64,000 nucleotides of DNA from Tubiluchus corallicola. Lineage: Eukaryota; Priapulida; Priapulimorpha; Priapulimorphida; Tubiluchidae. The stretch spans positions 1 to 64,000 of the forward strand of contig JAQGDQ010000167.1 of the NCBI GenBank assembly GCA_030141605.1, written 5' to 3'. This document shows positions 44,003-57,780 of this stretch, piece by piece. The notes under the pieces were generated by a model, which saw only the letters and a program-made list of their open reading frames with translations, was not told the origin of the DNA and made no database searches. How positions within the stretch are numbered: position 1 is the stretch's first letter; every line of letters starts with the position of its first letter. The position numbers and the translations under genes were made by a program.

Positions 44003-44145
44003 CTTCAATGAAACATTCAATGGTACGTCCAGAAATACCAGTATAGCATCACTGTTCGCATCGATGCTGAAACCGTGAACCGTGATATCGCCATCTGTTG
44101 CTTCCTCAAAGTTTATGATAAAATAGGAAGGTACAAGTTCCATAT
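44003..44145 (-). CDS. GAIN-like exon 16, minus copy
   Basis: Inverted counterpart of 39463-39605 with the same splice sites and phases. Here it is followed, in phase, by the Cys-rich exon at 40639-41584. Confidence 0.88.
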
Positions 44146-44728
44146 CTAAATGCAAAATTTTCAATTATTACAGTGCAAAAATTATTACTATTATTTCTAT
44201 TGCTCTCTCTTTGCACATTAATTAGCTACAAAGCATTCAATAGTTAAAGTAACAAAGCCCGGCAAGCCATTTCCGATTAGCGTCTAACTAAAACAAAGTA
44301 TTATTGCCAAAGGTGCCATGGTCTTATATTTGTGAGAATGTAGGATGTTAATATCATGTCAGTCAAAGACTTCTTCCATTAAAACAGCCTTTAAGAGTTG
44401 AAGCAACGACCACATCGCAGATGTTTTTGATGTTAGTGCATAACTAGTGCTTGGTGACCAAACTCTAGTGCACAGCAATCAAGACCACATACGCAACTCA
44501 ACTATGGAAGGTGTTAACCTCAAAATCTAGCATGGACAAATACATATGACTAAAACTAAATACATGCAATAAATGTCGTACTTCTGTACATACTTTTAAT
44601 GCACACTAATCTTATTAGATTAATAATAAACGTACACCGGTTTACTTTCTACAAAAATTCGTGAATAGATAGGTTTTAAAAAAAGCACCTACCACTCTTC
44701 TACGGCACACAAAAGCAAGACGTCATAC

Positions 44729-44885
44729 CTGGTATATCAATAAAAAACTCGATTGGTTCAGAAAGTGATACAGCTTCAAGCGTGGTTACATTTTCATCAT
44801 CATCAAGAACAATGCTAGCTACAGGTGTGTTAACGAGAGCAGCAGATTCATCCCAGGTGTACGGATTATCTCTCATGTAAAGCAT
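44729..44885 (-). CDS. GAIN-like exon 15, minus copy
   Basis: Inverted counterpart of 38723-38879; same protein sequence and splice sites. Confidence 0.87.
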
Positions 44886-44996
44886 CTGCTTTCAGAGAAA
44901 AGCATGTCATCAGTTAATACTGCCACACTGTACACATCATCCTTCATAATGGTTTTTATACCAACTGTGCAACATTCTTTAGGAAGTTAAGGTAAT

Positions 44997-45311
44997 AAGC
45001 CTTTTTCACAGCTCCAGTGATTGATGCTGATCGTGAAAAGGTCGGAGGTTAAGTGTACCAGGCAACACATTTGTGTACTCTTGACAACATCTCACAGCCC
45101 TTGCTGTTGTAATAGTAACAGTTTTAACAGCTAGCTAGAACATTACCTAGTTCATTTTTTCTTATCCCCAAGCAAGATCCTGCTAGTAAATCATTCTCTG
45201 TACAGACTAATGCATAATTAAGTAAGTACATGTAAAACTACTGAAGTTACTAAACTGTTGCGGCAGACGGTTTTGCTTTACACACATAATGTGACGGTTG
45301 TAGTTAACTCA
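44997..45311 (+). repeat. MITE family A, truncated copy (right arm)
   Basis: Inverted counterpart of 38297-38611. Confidence 0.7.
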
Positions 45312-45718
45312 GTTCAATTCAATACCAGGGTTGTACTACTTAATTTCTTTAAAAAAATCATGTACACTCTTATCTCTGTTTGCTCGACCTCGCTTTTAAG
45401 GGTATAGAAAGAATGGACAAAATCCACATACTACTGACACAGTCCGCTGTTTTGGGAGCTGACCGCTAGCTGGCGGGTCGTCACTTTGTTTAGATTATTA
45501 CATCAGCGTAACCACGTGCATATCTCTTTTATATAAAATATTGCAGAGCTATTTTATATAAGTAGTATCAGTAAATACGGACAATTGGCAAATTCGGACT
45601 GATGTCTTTCCACTTTTGTCCAGCAAACCAAGATATGAGTGTACATGCAAAAGAAAATAAACACAGACAGACGTACAGACCTAGGATCAACATGGCTTTA
45701 TTTCACATCGATACCCAC

Positions 45719-45816
45719 CTCAATGTCAAGCACTTTATCATCCGCCACTCTATCTACAAGGGCTTCTGAGGAAGGAAGTACAAAGTGACCAATATCTCCC
45801 ATGTCTAATTTTGATC
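45719..45816 (-). CDS. GAIN-like exon 14, minus copy
   Basis: Inverted counterpart of 37792-37889; splice sites conserved. Confidence 0.83.
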
Positions 45817-47151
45817 CTAAGCAAAAAAGAATTCATTCTACTAACTAAAAATCAATAATGCAACAAGATACAATACGTCTATGGAGAGATAGCAAATATG
45901 TATCAGTACAAAGATATAGCTGAAGCTTTCAACTACAATTACAATCACAATTAATATTGGTGCAGTTCTTGGATAACCTGTCATTTTTACAATGAAACTC
46001 TACTATGTAAAACGATTATATCAAAAAAACAAATGAAAAGAAATGCAAGGATCTCCAAGTTTCTAAAAATTCATTATACAAATGTTTGTTGCAAAATCTT
46101 TCACACAATTGTAAATAAACATTAACTCAAGACAAGTAAGCTAAATGTCAGTACATTCTAAACATGCAAAACAACAAAGAACTGAAAATAAAAGTTGCAG
46201 AAATTATGTGTATTTTGTTGTAAGGCAACCTAGAAGATAGATCCTATTGCCATTCTATAACATGCTGCAAACATTTGCCTTTACATTAAAATAAAATTCA
46301 ATATAATATTTAATGTTAGTAGTTCAACACCTCTTACATTGTTCATCAAATAAAAATAATTCTTAAAGCAATTATTTAATTAGTTAGCTATTCGACTAAA
46401 ATCATTGATAAAAGCCAAACAACAAAGAAGTGAATAACACGACATTTCAGTCCACCAGATAAAAGAAAAAAGCAGACGAGTTCACTACATAATTTGTGTG
46501 CTTCCAAACCGAAACCGTCCATAAGTCCAGCATAGTTAAAACTATGTTATTCTGCTTCAAAGTAAAATGCACCAAAATTTTGGCCAAATGTCTATTTTTT
46601 GTTTTTTAAAAAAACAAGTGCTAAACATATTGGACATTTATATTATAGCATCAAATTATCAAGAAAATGTTAAAAAAATACTAAAAATCTAATTTTGTAA
46701 TCCCGTACCAACTTCTCTGGCTAGAAACTAGCACTGCAATTGAGAAAAACTTCAAACTCCAATAGTAACTCATGGAATCATTGATTTTGCTTCGGGTTTT
46801 TTCTATTGGATTCATGGGAACTTCAATAGGTTCTTGCAAAATCCATAGCAACCACCGATTGCTAAATGTTTTGCAGAAACATGACAAAAAACAATGGCTA
46901 ACTTTAATAGCGATTCTCTCAAAATTATGTGTTTCATATCATATGTAACCTATACCTCAATTTCAACGTGGATTATCTCAGCTTAAAAATAATGTACAGC
47001 AATGACCTTAGTATCAAAATGATTCTCACTAAATGGAGATTCAGGCTATGTGAATAACTAGAAAAGCTTAAGTGGCAACTATGCTATTGGACGATTTTGC
47101 TATGTAAGCATACATATTATTTTCAGAACTAAATCACCAAGATTTGACTAC

Positions 47152-47302
47152 CTCCTAAATGAACAGCTTTCCGTCGCTCAACATGAACTGTTAACAAATC
47201 AGTAGAGATTACAGTCGGTTCTTCTCCCCGCACTTTGTATGTCCTAATGGATGTAACGATGTCATCAATAAGCTCCAAGGACTTTTTTGCAACATCTTTT
47301 GC
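47152..47302 (-). CDS. Linker/GAIN-side exon 13, minus copy
   Basis: Inverted counterpart of 36305-36455; splice sites conserved. Confidence 0.83.
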
Positions 47303-47489
47303 CTAGGAGATTATAAGAAGCTCTGATTACTTCTCTATTTCTTCATAACTTTGTCAATGGACAAACAGATTCAAAAAAAGCAAAATTTGCATAAAAGTCT
47401 CGGCATCACAGCCAATTATGCTTAAACTGTATATATATTATTATATATCTGTACTTTCTGGTTTGACCTCTTCCTGATTATAATCATGT

Positions 47490-47690
47490 TCATAAACTGG
47501 GTGGCGTAGCTCAATGGTACCATGCTCACTTCCCATCCAGGAGGTCGCAGATTGAACTTCAGACCGAGTTATACCAAAGACTTAAAAAATGGTAGCGTTG
47601 GTTTTTTGACCAAGCACGCGTGTTTTTAGAAGCATCGTGTGGGTAATAAAATCAGGACCACATTGGAACTTGTTGCTTACCTCTCAGGAG
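47490..47690 (+). repeat. tRNA-derived SINE candidate (right arm)
   Basis: Counterpart of 35920-36125, here in the sense of the A box (gtagctcaatggtacc). Confidence 0.5.
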
Positions 47691-48781
47691 AAGGATAAAC
47701 TGACAAGTAGACATTTTGTTTTCTTATTACTTTGTCATTTTTGTTATTCTTAACTGTCCTTCGCAAAACTGTTATTGATAGTTGTGATAATATGACCTGC
47801 TCTGATTTATCTAAATGAACTAAAAAGTAAATAAAAGTAATAGAAATAATCATGATCTTTTTTCCATTTCATATGAAATTTTGTTGTTGGAATGTTTGAA
47901 ATCTATGTATGTCACAGTCAACATGGAGAACAATAATGCCTATGCAGACCCCCATGAAATGTAACATCAAGACCCGTTGGTGTTTAAAGTGAGCACTTTG
48001 ACATTGCAACGTCTCTAAAAAAGAGATTAATTACACTTGTGTCGTTTATTTTCTGGTTCATATGCCTTGTTACCGTCTGAAAAACTGCAGGACAACAACC
48101 GCCCACGTATGTTGCAAAACCTTTTATTGTGAATAAGGGATCACACAACAGATTGGTCAGATTTGTGGATGAGTTGGGAGGTAAAGAGTTCCACCCCCAC
48201 CAGAAAAATCTACTAGCTCCCAATCACTAGCCAAAGGGTTCACACTAGACAGTAAATCAACTCGCAGCAACTGTCGGAAAGTTTGAAATTTCTTGAAGTA
48301 ACTCGTAAGACAGTTCACACTTACGAGTTTGCTGCCAGATAGGAAAGTGGATACCTAGTTTGAATGCACCATTAGCTAGAAACACCATTACCTTTTCTTA
48401 TAGTGACGCTATATTGATCAAGTTAATATGTTACTTGCTCTAACCACACATATTACATTATTTACAGTAGAAATTTCATTTTATATAAAATGTTTGTTTT
48501 TCCACATTTTCAAGCACATCTATCACATGTAGGTAACCACATTCTCATGATTCTCAGATAGTTTACTGAATTGCAGCAATGCAGCACTAACCAGAATTAC
48601 AAAGCAGCAAGAATTTGCAAATACAGGACTATTCTGTCAACTCTATCAGTTCGGCACTATAAGTTGCATCATAAGCAGTACTAGCAGTACTATTGCCATA
48701 AAAACCAAGGACAAATTGTTTTTAAAGATGCAGTTGAAATGATATAACAAAAAATAACTTTTAATCATGTACAATACACAC

Positions 48782-48926
48782 CTGTGCAAACTTTTCTTCA
48801 GTTGTCTGGGTATCAACCACTAGAGTTTCTTCTTCCTCATCTGTTGCCACATTGTCCTCAATTACCTCTGCCCTAATGAATTTTATTGCTCCTCCGAACA
48901 AAGTGGAAACTCCAGTTAAGATAGAC
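48782..48926 (-). CDS. Linker/GAIN-side exon 12, minus copy
   Basis: Inverted counterpart of 34667-34811. Carries a GAT-to-AAT change (codon starting at 48853), giving E-D-N-V for E-D-D-V, plus a synonymous gaa/gag change. Splice sites conserved. Confidence 0.83.
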
Positions 48927-49493
48927 CTGTGCAAAAACAGACACCTTTTAATTGCACAGAAGTTCTATTATGGGTAAGTTTTTGAGTGAAGGACTCGAAA
49001 CATCATGTGCAAGTATTATATTTCATGCACTTTAGAGAAGAGCAGCTTCCTCGAGACTGCTTAAAGTCACGAAGCCACCCTCAAGCTTTAGCAACTATTA
49101 TTGTTAACTTTTTTAATAAATAATAAAAATTGTTCTTATATCTTAATTAATTATTACTGACTGATCGACTTCACGACCGAGACATCTGATTCGGAGCCAT
49201 CCACATATAACGATATCAAGTTTTTGACCAATTTCGAGGACCTACCTTCCTTGCGTTACAACGGCGTCATCACATGCCCCACCACCTACCTCCCCCTTAT
49301 ATTGATATCGATATGAAACCGATGTAGCTTTTTGTATATTTTAATTCTTTCTCCCAAGGTAAGGCAACAACATCACTTGTGTTAATTAACGGGAAGCCAT
49401 CACTGGATTCTGTTGGCATCGGCAGTGGCAGCCCCAAACAAACACAGCAAATCGAGATTTCACGGAAAAACTGAAAAAATGGCAGCTGTTGGT

Positions 49494-50591
49494 AACAGAT
49501 GTTAAATGGTGCAAATTTGGCGACATGATAACGATGCGATACGATACTTTTATAATGATACGATAATGATGATCCATTTTTAGACAATATGATACGACAA
49601 ATTATTGCTAGCGATAAAAAAGACAATTTATGAACAACAGAAAAAGTATCATTAATAAGTAAAATTATTAAGTGTTGTGTACTTAAATGGCTGCTAGTTA
49701 TGAAACACAAGTCTTTTGTGTCTTTATGTCTAATAAAGAGGCATGGTATCTAACTATAATTATATTAAGTTTTTAACACTTTAAGTTGCAGATTGGCAGA
49801 TTAAGTTGGTAGTACTATAAATATAGGCAACTACTATAAGAGCTACTAGCTTCACGAATCCAATCTGTCACAGATAGTCAATTATATTATCATGTGCTCT
49901 CAGTAATGCATAAATACAAAGTGTTTATGTAAATGAGGTGGGTAGTTTGGCAAGAGCAGCCCATTGTTGCTTGCAGAGCAAGAACTAAGAAACCAGGCAG
50001 ATGCAATGATTCATTTGGCAATTACATCTGTATTATAATTAGCATTGACATATGCCTCTTTCAAATGTTTAGCCACAATTGTGTGTAATTTTCTTGCAGT
50101 AATTTTCTTGCAGTACTTACAGACGGGAAATGTTTCTGATAATTCCGCTGTACTGTTTCTCAGTCACGATTTCTACAAAACAGTCAGTCGCTGCTGACGG
50201 AGTGCAAGGCATGTGTATAGGGTATACGGTACACTGTACAGTGTATTTGGCAATCATGCGTCAGTATGATTCAAAAATCAGAATGAAGATAGCCGCTATT
50301 GCTAGGGGAAAGTACAAGAAAATGATTCGGCGCTGACGAGCTTATAATTTTAAATAATTCTTTTTGTCAATTTTTCTGCGTACTTAATCTAAATAAATGG
50401 AAAAACAAAGTGAAGCGATTTTATACAGGTAAGCGATAAGCAATGATACGCGCGCAATTCGATACGATAACGATATTTCTAGATTATTATCAATATGATA
50501 CGGATAAAAATGAATCTTTAGTAAGGATACGATAATCCACAATTATCCATATGACAATTATTGATACATATTGTTATCGTCAACATCCCTA
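49494..50591. mobile_element. hAT-type element (right arm)
   Basis: Counterpart of 33017-34100. One terminus keeps aacatccctagttgctgg. The other is altered (cagatgttaaatgg), so the terminal repeat is decayed in this copy. Contains a 14-bp tandem duplication near 50086-50113 (agtaattttcttgc twice) absent from the left arm. Confidence 0.75.
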
Positions 50592-50891
50592 GTTGCTGGG
50601 ATTAACAAAAAATGGAGCGTCGTCTGCTGCTGGCATGCACGGGCGAAAAAAGCATGCAGTCAGATAACAAAATCACGACTAAATCACAACGTACCTTGCA
50701 TTATAATGGCATTATCACATCTTCTGCCACCTACCTAGGTACCTAAATTTGATATCGTTATATAATTTCAGCCCATTATTAAAGACAAACATTATGACCT
50801 AAGGATGACACCATGTTTACTACAGACATCTAACTTGCATCAGGATCAAATTGGGGGTCATACGAAGATGACTGGCTGAATGACAAAATAC

Positions 50892-50989
50892 CTAGATGAA
50901 TCTTCTAAATCGCAAGAGCTCGGAACATGTTCCATCGCATTACGTTTTAAAGCCTTTCCAATTTCCTGAAACTTGTCCATGGCAACCAT
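50892..50989 (-). CDS. REJ C-terminal/GAIN linker exon 11, minus copy
   Basis: Inverted counterpart of 32619-32716; splice sites conserved. Confidence 0.83.
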
Positions 50990-51129
50990 CTATCAAAGCA
51001 AACAAAATTAATTACACGTCTCCAACAACTCATTAGCAGAATGGCACAGGGAGTTAAATACACAGTAATAAAATGTTTACTTTTATCGAAATTGACTAAT
51101 GCATTGATGGGCTCCACGGGAAACAGTGT

Positions 51130-51560
51130 AAACACTCCACTTATACGAAGTTTAAAAATTTGTCTTGAAATTTTATACCATGTAAATACTGCCTTTTTGC
51201 AATCATTACTTGTGTCGGCAGTAACGCTGTATAAAACATGTAAATTTAAACTCCAGCGATGACCGTTAGATGCAGCAATTCTCGTGTTAAGTCATTTGAA
51301 ACAAGTTTAGATGACATTGTGTAAAGTTTGAAAAAGTAATCAGAACATTCGTGGCACACGCGTCACTGAATCTTGTCAATAAGATGAAAAAATCATTTTA
51401 GTTAGTCATTGGTGCACCCTGGAGGGTGAGAAAACGACATATTACCAATTGGTTATAATTACTTTTCTAGTTACATAAGTCTTTTAAGCTGGTAAGCGAA
51501 ATGCTAAGCAACATAACTTTGTATGGAAAGTTTTTTGAGATAAGATTTAACATTGCCTTT
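51130..51560 (+). repeat. Dispersed repeat family C (right arm)
   Basis: More complete than the left-arm counterpart, keeping a stretch (ccatgtaaatactgcc and about 20 more bases) deleted there. Aligns with 12950-13460. Confidence 0.7.
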
Positions 51561-52482
51561 TCAACCCCCTCATTTACATTGTATGTATATGACCCCATGT
51601 ATTAGCGTGGTCGGAACAGTGTTGTAGGAAATGGAAAAAAACAAAAACTCCTTTTAACGCAGGTACGATATATGCATAAAATTGCTATAAAGTAATATTA
51701 TTTTTAAGGCGATTTTTCTTAAACCTACTTCAGTTACCCCTTTTCTTGTTCTTTGAGCCACAAGTGAAGAAGATTAAAAGCTAATAATGTAAATGTAACG
51801 TAGACTTAATGTTGAACGACAGCTCAAATAAAGTCATTGCAAAGTACAATTAATAAAATGGGCTGAATTAAACCATTTAAAAGTTTTTATTTTTGAGATT
51901 AAACTGTTGAATTACACAAAAAGTAGTTTACAACTATAACATTCGTTTTTACAGTTCATCGCAAAATTCAGTATTTAGTATAGGGCCCTACGTAATGTAC
52001 ATGATTGTGGGAGGGAGGGGGCTGGAATCTTGCTCATTCAAATGGAAAAACCTGAAAAATACACAGTAAACTGGCAGTGATGTCTTCGTATTGTTAGCAA
52101 TCTTACACATCTTACTTCATCTAGGTAAATATCCATAAGCAGCCTGTCTAGACACAGTTTTTTGCACTATCCACCTATGAACTAAGCTCGGGGTCACTTA
52201 ACTTCATTCACTTAGTATACTGTGACCACTCAGCCATTTACCTTGCATTCAGAAAATATTATAACATGATTCATATATTAATTGTTAGGTCTATCATAAA
52301 CACTTTTTCAGGACCACGTTCATGCTCTTGTCTCAATTTAAGTCTCAGAATAAATTTGGAAAGAACCTTGTTAAAACTTTTGAAACTCCTTTCTCTGTAG
52401 AAAACCAACAAAAGTAGAGACAAGTCAAGTAATTGAGTCACATAAAAAGTAAATGGAGTATCTGACTCACGATTAAACAAAC

Positions 52483-52608
52483 CTTAGTTTTCGCTGTCAT
52501 TTCGGCTTCGACTGCGGCGGCTCGACTCAGAATAGTTGACGTCTGCTTCACAGCACTCATGCTGTCTACAGGCATCTTAGCCACAACGTTCACTAGTGAT
52601 GCTCTTAC
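52483..52608 (-). CDS. REJ module exon 10, minus copy
   Basis: Inverted counterpart of 30998-31123; splice sites conserved. Confidence 0.87.
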
Positions 52609-52769
52609 CTGTAATTAACAAAATAAAAAATTGCATAGAAAAAAATTCATGGACTTAAAATGTATACAACTTTTCGCTAATAAAAGACAAATCACAGCTA
52701 TTTCCTTCAATACATGCAGCAAGTCCATGCTTAAAGCAAAACCGGATCCCGTCTTAAACTGCAGGTCAA

Positions 52770-53390
52770 AACAATCTACTCGTTAAAATATTGTAGGAAA
52801 CATGCTATTTATTTGAAAATGACTTACGTGAAAGAATTGTTATCACACAAACACAAATTTGCTTTCGAGCCACAAGTTCATCGCTGTTACATGCATTTCG
52901 CTAGTTGTTCACTAGTTAGATAGGCACTAGCGCCTGCATTTCGAAAACACATTGCACAAAAAACAGGTGCTGTACCTCTCAGTTCAGACGTGTTAGTTTA
53001 CAACAAACTGCACACGTTCGACAGCTCATGTGTGAACACAGCGGTAAATTTGTAATATGAATTTTTATCTTAAAATATGCCTAGTTTTAGTACAATATCT
53101 TACAGTAGCACTGTACTTCAATTTTTGCCCCACAAACACGCTACATGCTCATGGAATATTTTTGATGTTAAAAATTATGTTCGTTTGTGATTTCATCAAT
53201 AGTTGGGCTTGCAAGCCATTAATTAAGTTTTTAATCTATTATTTAATTATCAGAAATGCTTTTGCAGTATTAATTGTGTTAAAATGCATACTTTTGTCCA
53301 ACTTGAAAATGGTGTAGTATATGAAAAATCATCCTGTCTTCCTTTAATGACACTAATGTGATCCAGCAAAGTGAAACGAAACGATATTTT
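52770..53390 (+). repeat. Dispersed repeat family D (right arm)
   Basis: Counterpart of 30216-30836; same orientation as the copy at 13840-14470. Confidence 0.65.
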
Positions 53391-53702
53391 CATTAAAAAA
53401 CAATGTAGAAGAATACAGTTCAATTCCACGAACAAAAATTGATAATTCTTGGGTCATAGATCAAACATTTTACTGACTTTCATTGCCTGCACAAGTGCAC
53501 TATGTCTCTACAAGCCAACAATTTATAAACAAAGAGTACATTGGGATGACATCATAACAACGGTCCAGCAAAAAATGCCCAAAATTAGACCTACAATTAA
53601 CTTCCAGTTATTGGTCGTGGAAAGAGTGTTTGCAAAAGAAGAGAGTTTCCTGGGTCCCTCTTTGCAAAGAAATTTCCCTACAAGCGTTCAGCGCATTGTT
53701 AC

Positions 53703-53851
53703 CTGAGCTTTTTTCTGCAGAAATGCTCGCTCTTCTTCTTTTTCCTGCCAAGTTTTATGCTTTTTGGTTGGTGAGACGCCGTCATGACGCGTGAGACGCG
53801 TCACATTCGCATTCAGCACAGATGTCGCAACATTCACTATAGTTGCAATAC
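53703..53851 (-). CDS. REJ module exon 9, minus copy
   Basis: Inverted counterpart of 29755-29903; S-V-L-N motif and splice sites conserved. Confidence 0.87.
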
Positions 53852-54649
53852 CTAAAGAAGACTACTAAACTTTTGTAATAATATCCGCTTTAAAAAAACA
53901 GCAAAAGGTCTTAGTCAGAGACACAATTTAGGTGACCATGGTATGCAAAAAACTTAGATGTTTCAACTATCACTGCAATCACATCAGTAAACAGTAAAAC
54001 TATCAGTAAAATACAAGATTTTTTAAAAAGCCAACTCTGTATATTTAGAGTCAACAGCAGATTAGCCCTTTCTTAACTATGATAAATAGAAATGCAGCAA
54101 AGTATAAGCAAATATGTAGAAAACCATTATGGCCCGAGGTGATAGGGACGTCTGATAAATTCCCTCAATACTATTATTACTACTTCTACTACTTAATGCA
54201 ATTTGGGTAAATACCACCTTGGGTGGCACTAAATTTGGAAAAAAACATCTTAACAGTCAATGTGGCCTTTACTTGACATTACTCGACGACAACAGAAACA
54301 GTTCTTAGACATAACCATTAGTAATTTTTTGTAGCACTGTATTTAGTCAAACAAACATTTATACGCTTCTATTGTACAGATAGAATCGGCATGAAAATAT
54401 TTTCAACACAAAACGACCTCGCCACATCGGCACTACTCATACTAGCAAAACTGACAAATTTACATACTGGCAAAACTGACAAATTTACAAAAAGTTCCAG
54501 AGGCGACAATTTCAGATGGAGTGAAGAACACGAAAGCAGGGGAACATGAATGCAGGCTATACTTGCTTCACTTCTATTGAAGGATGCAAATAGACCATAA
54601 TAGGCAATTAGCATAACTATACACTGGAACCGAATATACATATTTTAAT

Positions 54650-55274
54650 TACCGTATATACGTGTGTACAAGTCGACCTTATGTACAAGTCCACGTGCAT
54701 TTTAAGACCAAACATTGCATCATTTTATATCTTACCTGTGTACAAGTCGACCATAAAATATTAAGATCTTCCAGAGTAAATGATGTCAACTATGGCCGAA
54801 TAATAAATCAATAGTTGCGTTAAATTTATGCATGTATGCTGGTAATCGATATTTTGCCAATAAAACACGCATATACAAGGCCAGTGGAAAACTTCCTGCG
54901 GAAGCCGATAGGCAGCAGCACCTGCACAACATTGGCGATTTCCATGTTCTGATCGAGTGCTCCATCGCTAGTTTATTTACCGGTAATATATAAATTTTAA
55001 CTTAATTTCACATACATTAAAATAAATTACAGTCATATTTGTGAATTTTGTGAAGTAATGTGAAGTTGCGAACATTCTCTGATGTGAAGTATCACAGTAT
55101 GATTGTTCATTCAGTCCAGCGTATAATGAAGGATTATTTCTTTACATATTCGTATTGTAGATGACTCTTTGGCGAAATCTCCCGAAAACATATCGTAAGT
55201 ATAACTCGACCTCCAAAAATTTCACCTTAAAATCGCCTCCCAAAAATTGGACTTGTACATGAGTATATACGGTA
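54650..55274. mobile_element. MITE with TACCGTATATAC ends (right arm)
   Basis: Counterpart of 28332-28956 with a few substitutions. Confidence 0.8.
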
Positions 55275-55595
55275 TACTGTTTATGTTTATATATCTATAT
55301 GCACTTATCCAATCTACAACAACTAACCCTCACAGCTAATTCAATTAATTTGGTTGAAAATCGAAATGGCAGTCGCTCCTCTAAAGATCTTGCATTTATG
55401 AAAAAAGGAAAGCCATTTAGAAATGCATTACCAAGTGAAATAAAACACATAAATCAAGGTCACCTGAGGTCATCTTGTGACATCACTCATAATGTAATAT
55501 GTACACATTATGCTACTCTTGAAAAAACCCAAAAAAACATCACAATTCTTTCTCTTTTAATATACAAAGCAATGTTGTTGCTGTTGTTGTCGTCG

Positions 55596-55922
55596 TGGTC
55601 ATTGCAGAGATTCGGACATTGTAAGTTACCAATATCTCTTATTCATCACAATATCACTTATGTTCTTTGCATGTCATCATCGTGGTCGTGGTTGTCGTCA
55701 TCGTCGTCGTTATCAATGCCTAAATAGATTCGGACATTGTAAGTTACCAACAACTCTTAATCACCACAAAATCACTTATGTTCTTTGCATACCGTCATCG
55801 TGGTCGTGGTCACCATCGTGGTTTTCGTCATTGTCGTCGTTATCTATGCTTAAATAGATTCGGACATTGTAAGCTAGCAACAACTCTTAATCATCACAAA
55901 ATCACTTATGTACTTTGTATGT
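55596..55922 (-). repeat. Tandem ~117-130 bp repeat (right arm)
   Basis: Counterpart of 27684-28010; three copies retained. Confidence 0.88.
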
Positions 55923-56064
55923 CGCCGGCCTTTAACAATTCATCAACTTTACTTGGTCCATCAGAGTCACTTGAAACGGTCAGCTTTTTCAACGCATCGT
56001 AAACGTCCATTTCAGGAACTGTTGCGAACTGGAACTGGAGATCGGCATGCCCGTACGGGTACAC
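55914..56064 (-). CDS. REJ module exon 8, minus copy
   Basis: Inverted counterpart of 27542-27692, apparently identical in coding sequence. Confidence 0.85.
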
Positions 56065-56550
56065 CTGCAATATCCATCGAGCACATACAACGTTAATGCT
56101 ACCGTTGTAAACTTACCAAAAAATAATGAAAAGGGCAAAAACAAAGAAACAATATTCGAGAAGAAAATAACAATACGACAATGACAGCAATAACAATATT
56201 GACAGAAAATAATCCAATGATATTATTGTAATAAGATTGATTTTTTACACCGTGTTTAAAACTCCACATGAACATTCTTATTCTCGTTGGAGATGTTCTC
56301 CATTGTACAAGTCTTGGAAAGTTTTACAAATAATTCTAGGTTTATTAGTCTGTGTCTTTCCGAAAAAAAATTTCCATGTTACATTCACTATCTATATAAT
56401 TGAAGTTAACGGCAGTGGTCCTAACAAGCCACTGGCATAGCAGCGTCTAGTTTTTTGCGGGATTACTGCTGTGCTTATCTGTCTTGAGGGCAGATTTCTT
56501 TTATTTTAGAATACTGCCTGCCGACTGCCTACAATAGATGTAATAGGCAT

Positions 56551-56564
56551 GTGATGATGATGAT

Positions 56565-56620
<56 letters not shown>
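56551..56620. repeat. (ATG)n microsatellite (right arm)
   Basis: Counterpart of the CAT tract at 26951-27056 but 36 bp shorter and less interrupted. Confidence 0.97.
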
Positions 56621-57008
56621 GCCACTGTTTGTGGTTCAAAAACTTTACCGTGCATATCTCAGTATATGTTCGTTAAAGTGTTATCGTTGATTCGAAATAC
56701 GAGCTTCATAGAACTACATCTAATTAATAATTAAAACTAAATCAGCTAGTTTTAATTATAAAATTGTTGCACATGAAAACAGGCTAATTTTTACTATCTC
56801 TCTGTGGCAGAGGAAATGCAGCATAACTAATGCAAATGGAGACAAACCGAAAGCCTGATGTTGTTTACATACAAATTATACATTAACAAAACTGATTAAA
56901 TCTACAAATAAATAAGAAATTTGTTATATAAAAATTATGCAACATACTTATGCAGAACATAAAGAATAATCAGACTTAAATGTAACTAGTATAAACCAGA
57001 GTGTTTAC

Positions 57009-57154
57009 CGTGACATTAAATTTCGACCAAGTAGCTGATTTATATGAATCCGACACCATAAGCACTAATTCTGCTGTATAATTCCTCTCTGCCAAGCCAG
57101 GAGATAGGAGAGTAGGTGGAAGTTTAGGCTCAGAACCGTAGTGTAATAATGTCT
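57009..57154 (-). CDS. REJ module exon 7, minus copy
   Basis: Inverted counterpart of 26416-26561; splice sites conserved. Confidence 0.9.
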
Positions 57155-57274
57155 CTGAAACAGATTGTCATAAATTTAGATAAGCATTCTTTGTATCTTA
57201 ATCTCAGTGTAATTACAGGAAAAGCCGAGACTTCTCTATGAGTTTATTGCTTATACATGTACAATGCAGTGTCT

Positions 57275-57780
57275 GTATAAAAAGCTTATTTCAAGTTCAC
57301 AAAAAACAATCGAAGAATTTAGTAATAACAGCATGATAAGCTCCTAGTATAATTAAGTGAAGAAAGCTTAAAGTCACAATCTTTTCACATTTGGGCGCTC
57401 CCATTTTCTACTTCCACTCTTTTACCAATGATGTCGTTCATTGACTGAAGGAAAGTAGTGCACCGTCAATTTCCGTAAAAAGTATAAGTTTTTGCAAAAA
57501 AAATAGATAGCTAATATTGCGATATTTTTGCATGAATATTAGATAAGCTGCAGATGTTTGAGTGAATTTAAGCATTTGCGTGTTTACGGAAAGCCATCTT
57601 GCGCTTATAAAAAGTCACGAAGTCCAACAATTACGTTGTAATTTTCAAGTGAATGACGACTACCACTACACTCGAAAATTTCTATACAGTGATAGCATAA
57701 ATTAACTTTACGATATGTAGACAGCTTTTTAAAAATTTATTTGTTACATTTTTCTAAGTTTAAGTGACTTATCCTTTCCT
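57275..57780 (-). repeat. Dispersed repeat family B (right arm)
   Basis: Counterpart of 25790-26295. Confidence 0.7.

Noticed and set aside
47495-47568. Functional tRNA gene
   Set aside because: A box is perfect, but the anticodon loop lacks T33, stems are imperfect and the B box is poor; better as a tRNA-derived SINE.
49297-49710. 137-codon minus-strand frame in the right arm
   Set aside because: Lies across the hAT-type element end and is only 99 codons in the left arm because of a frameshift; no transposase motif, not maintained.
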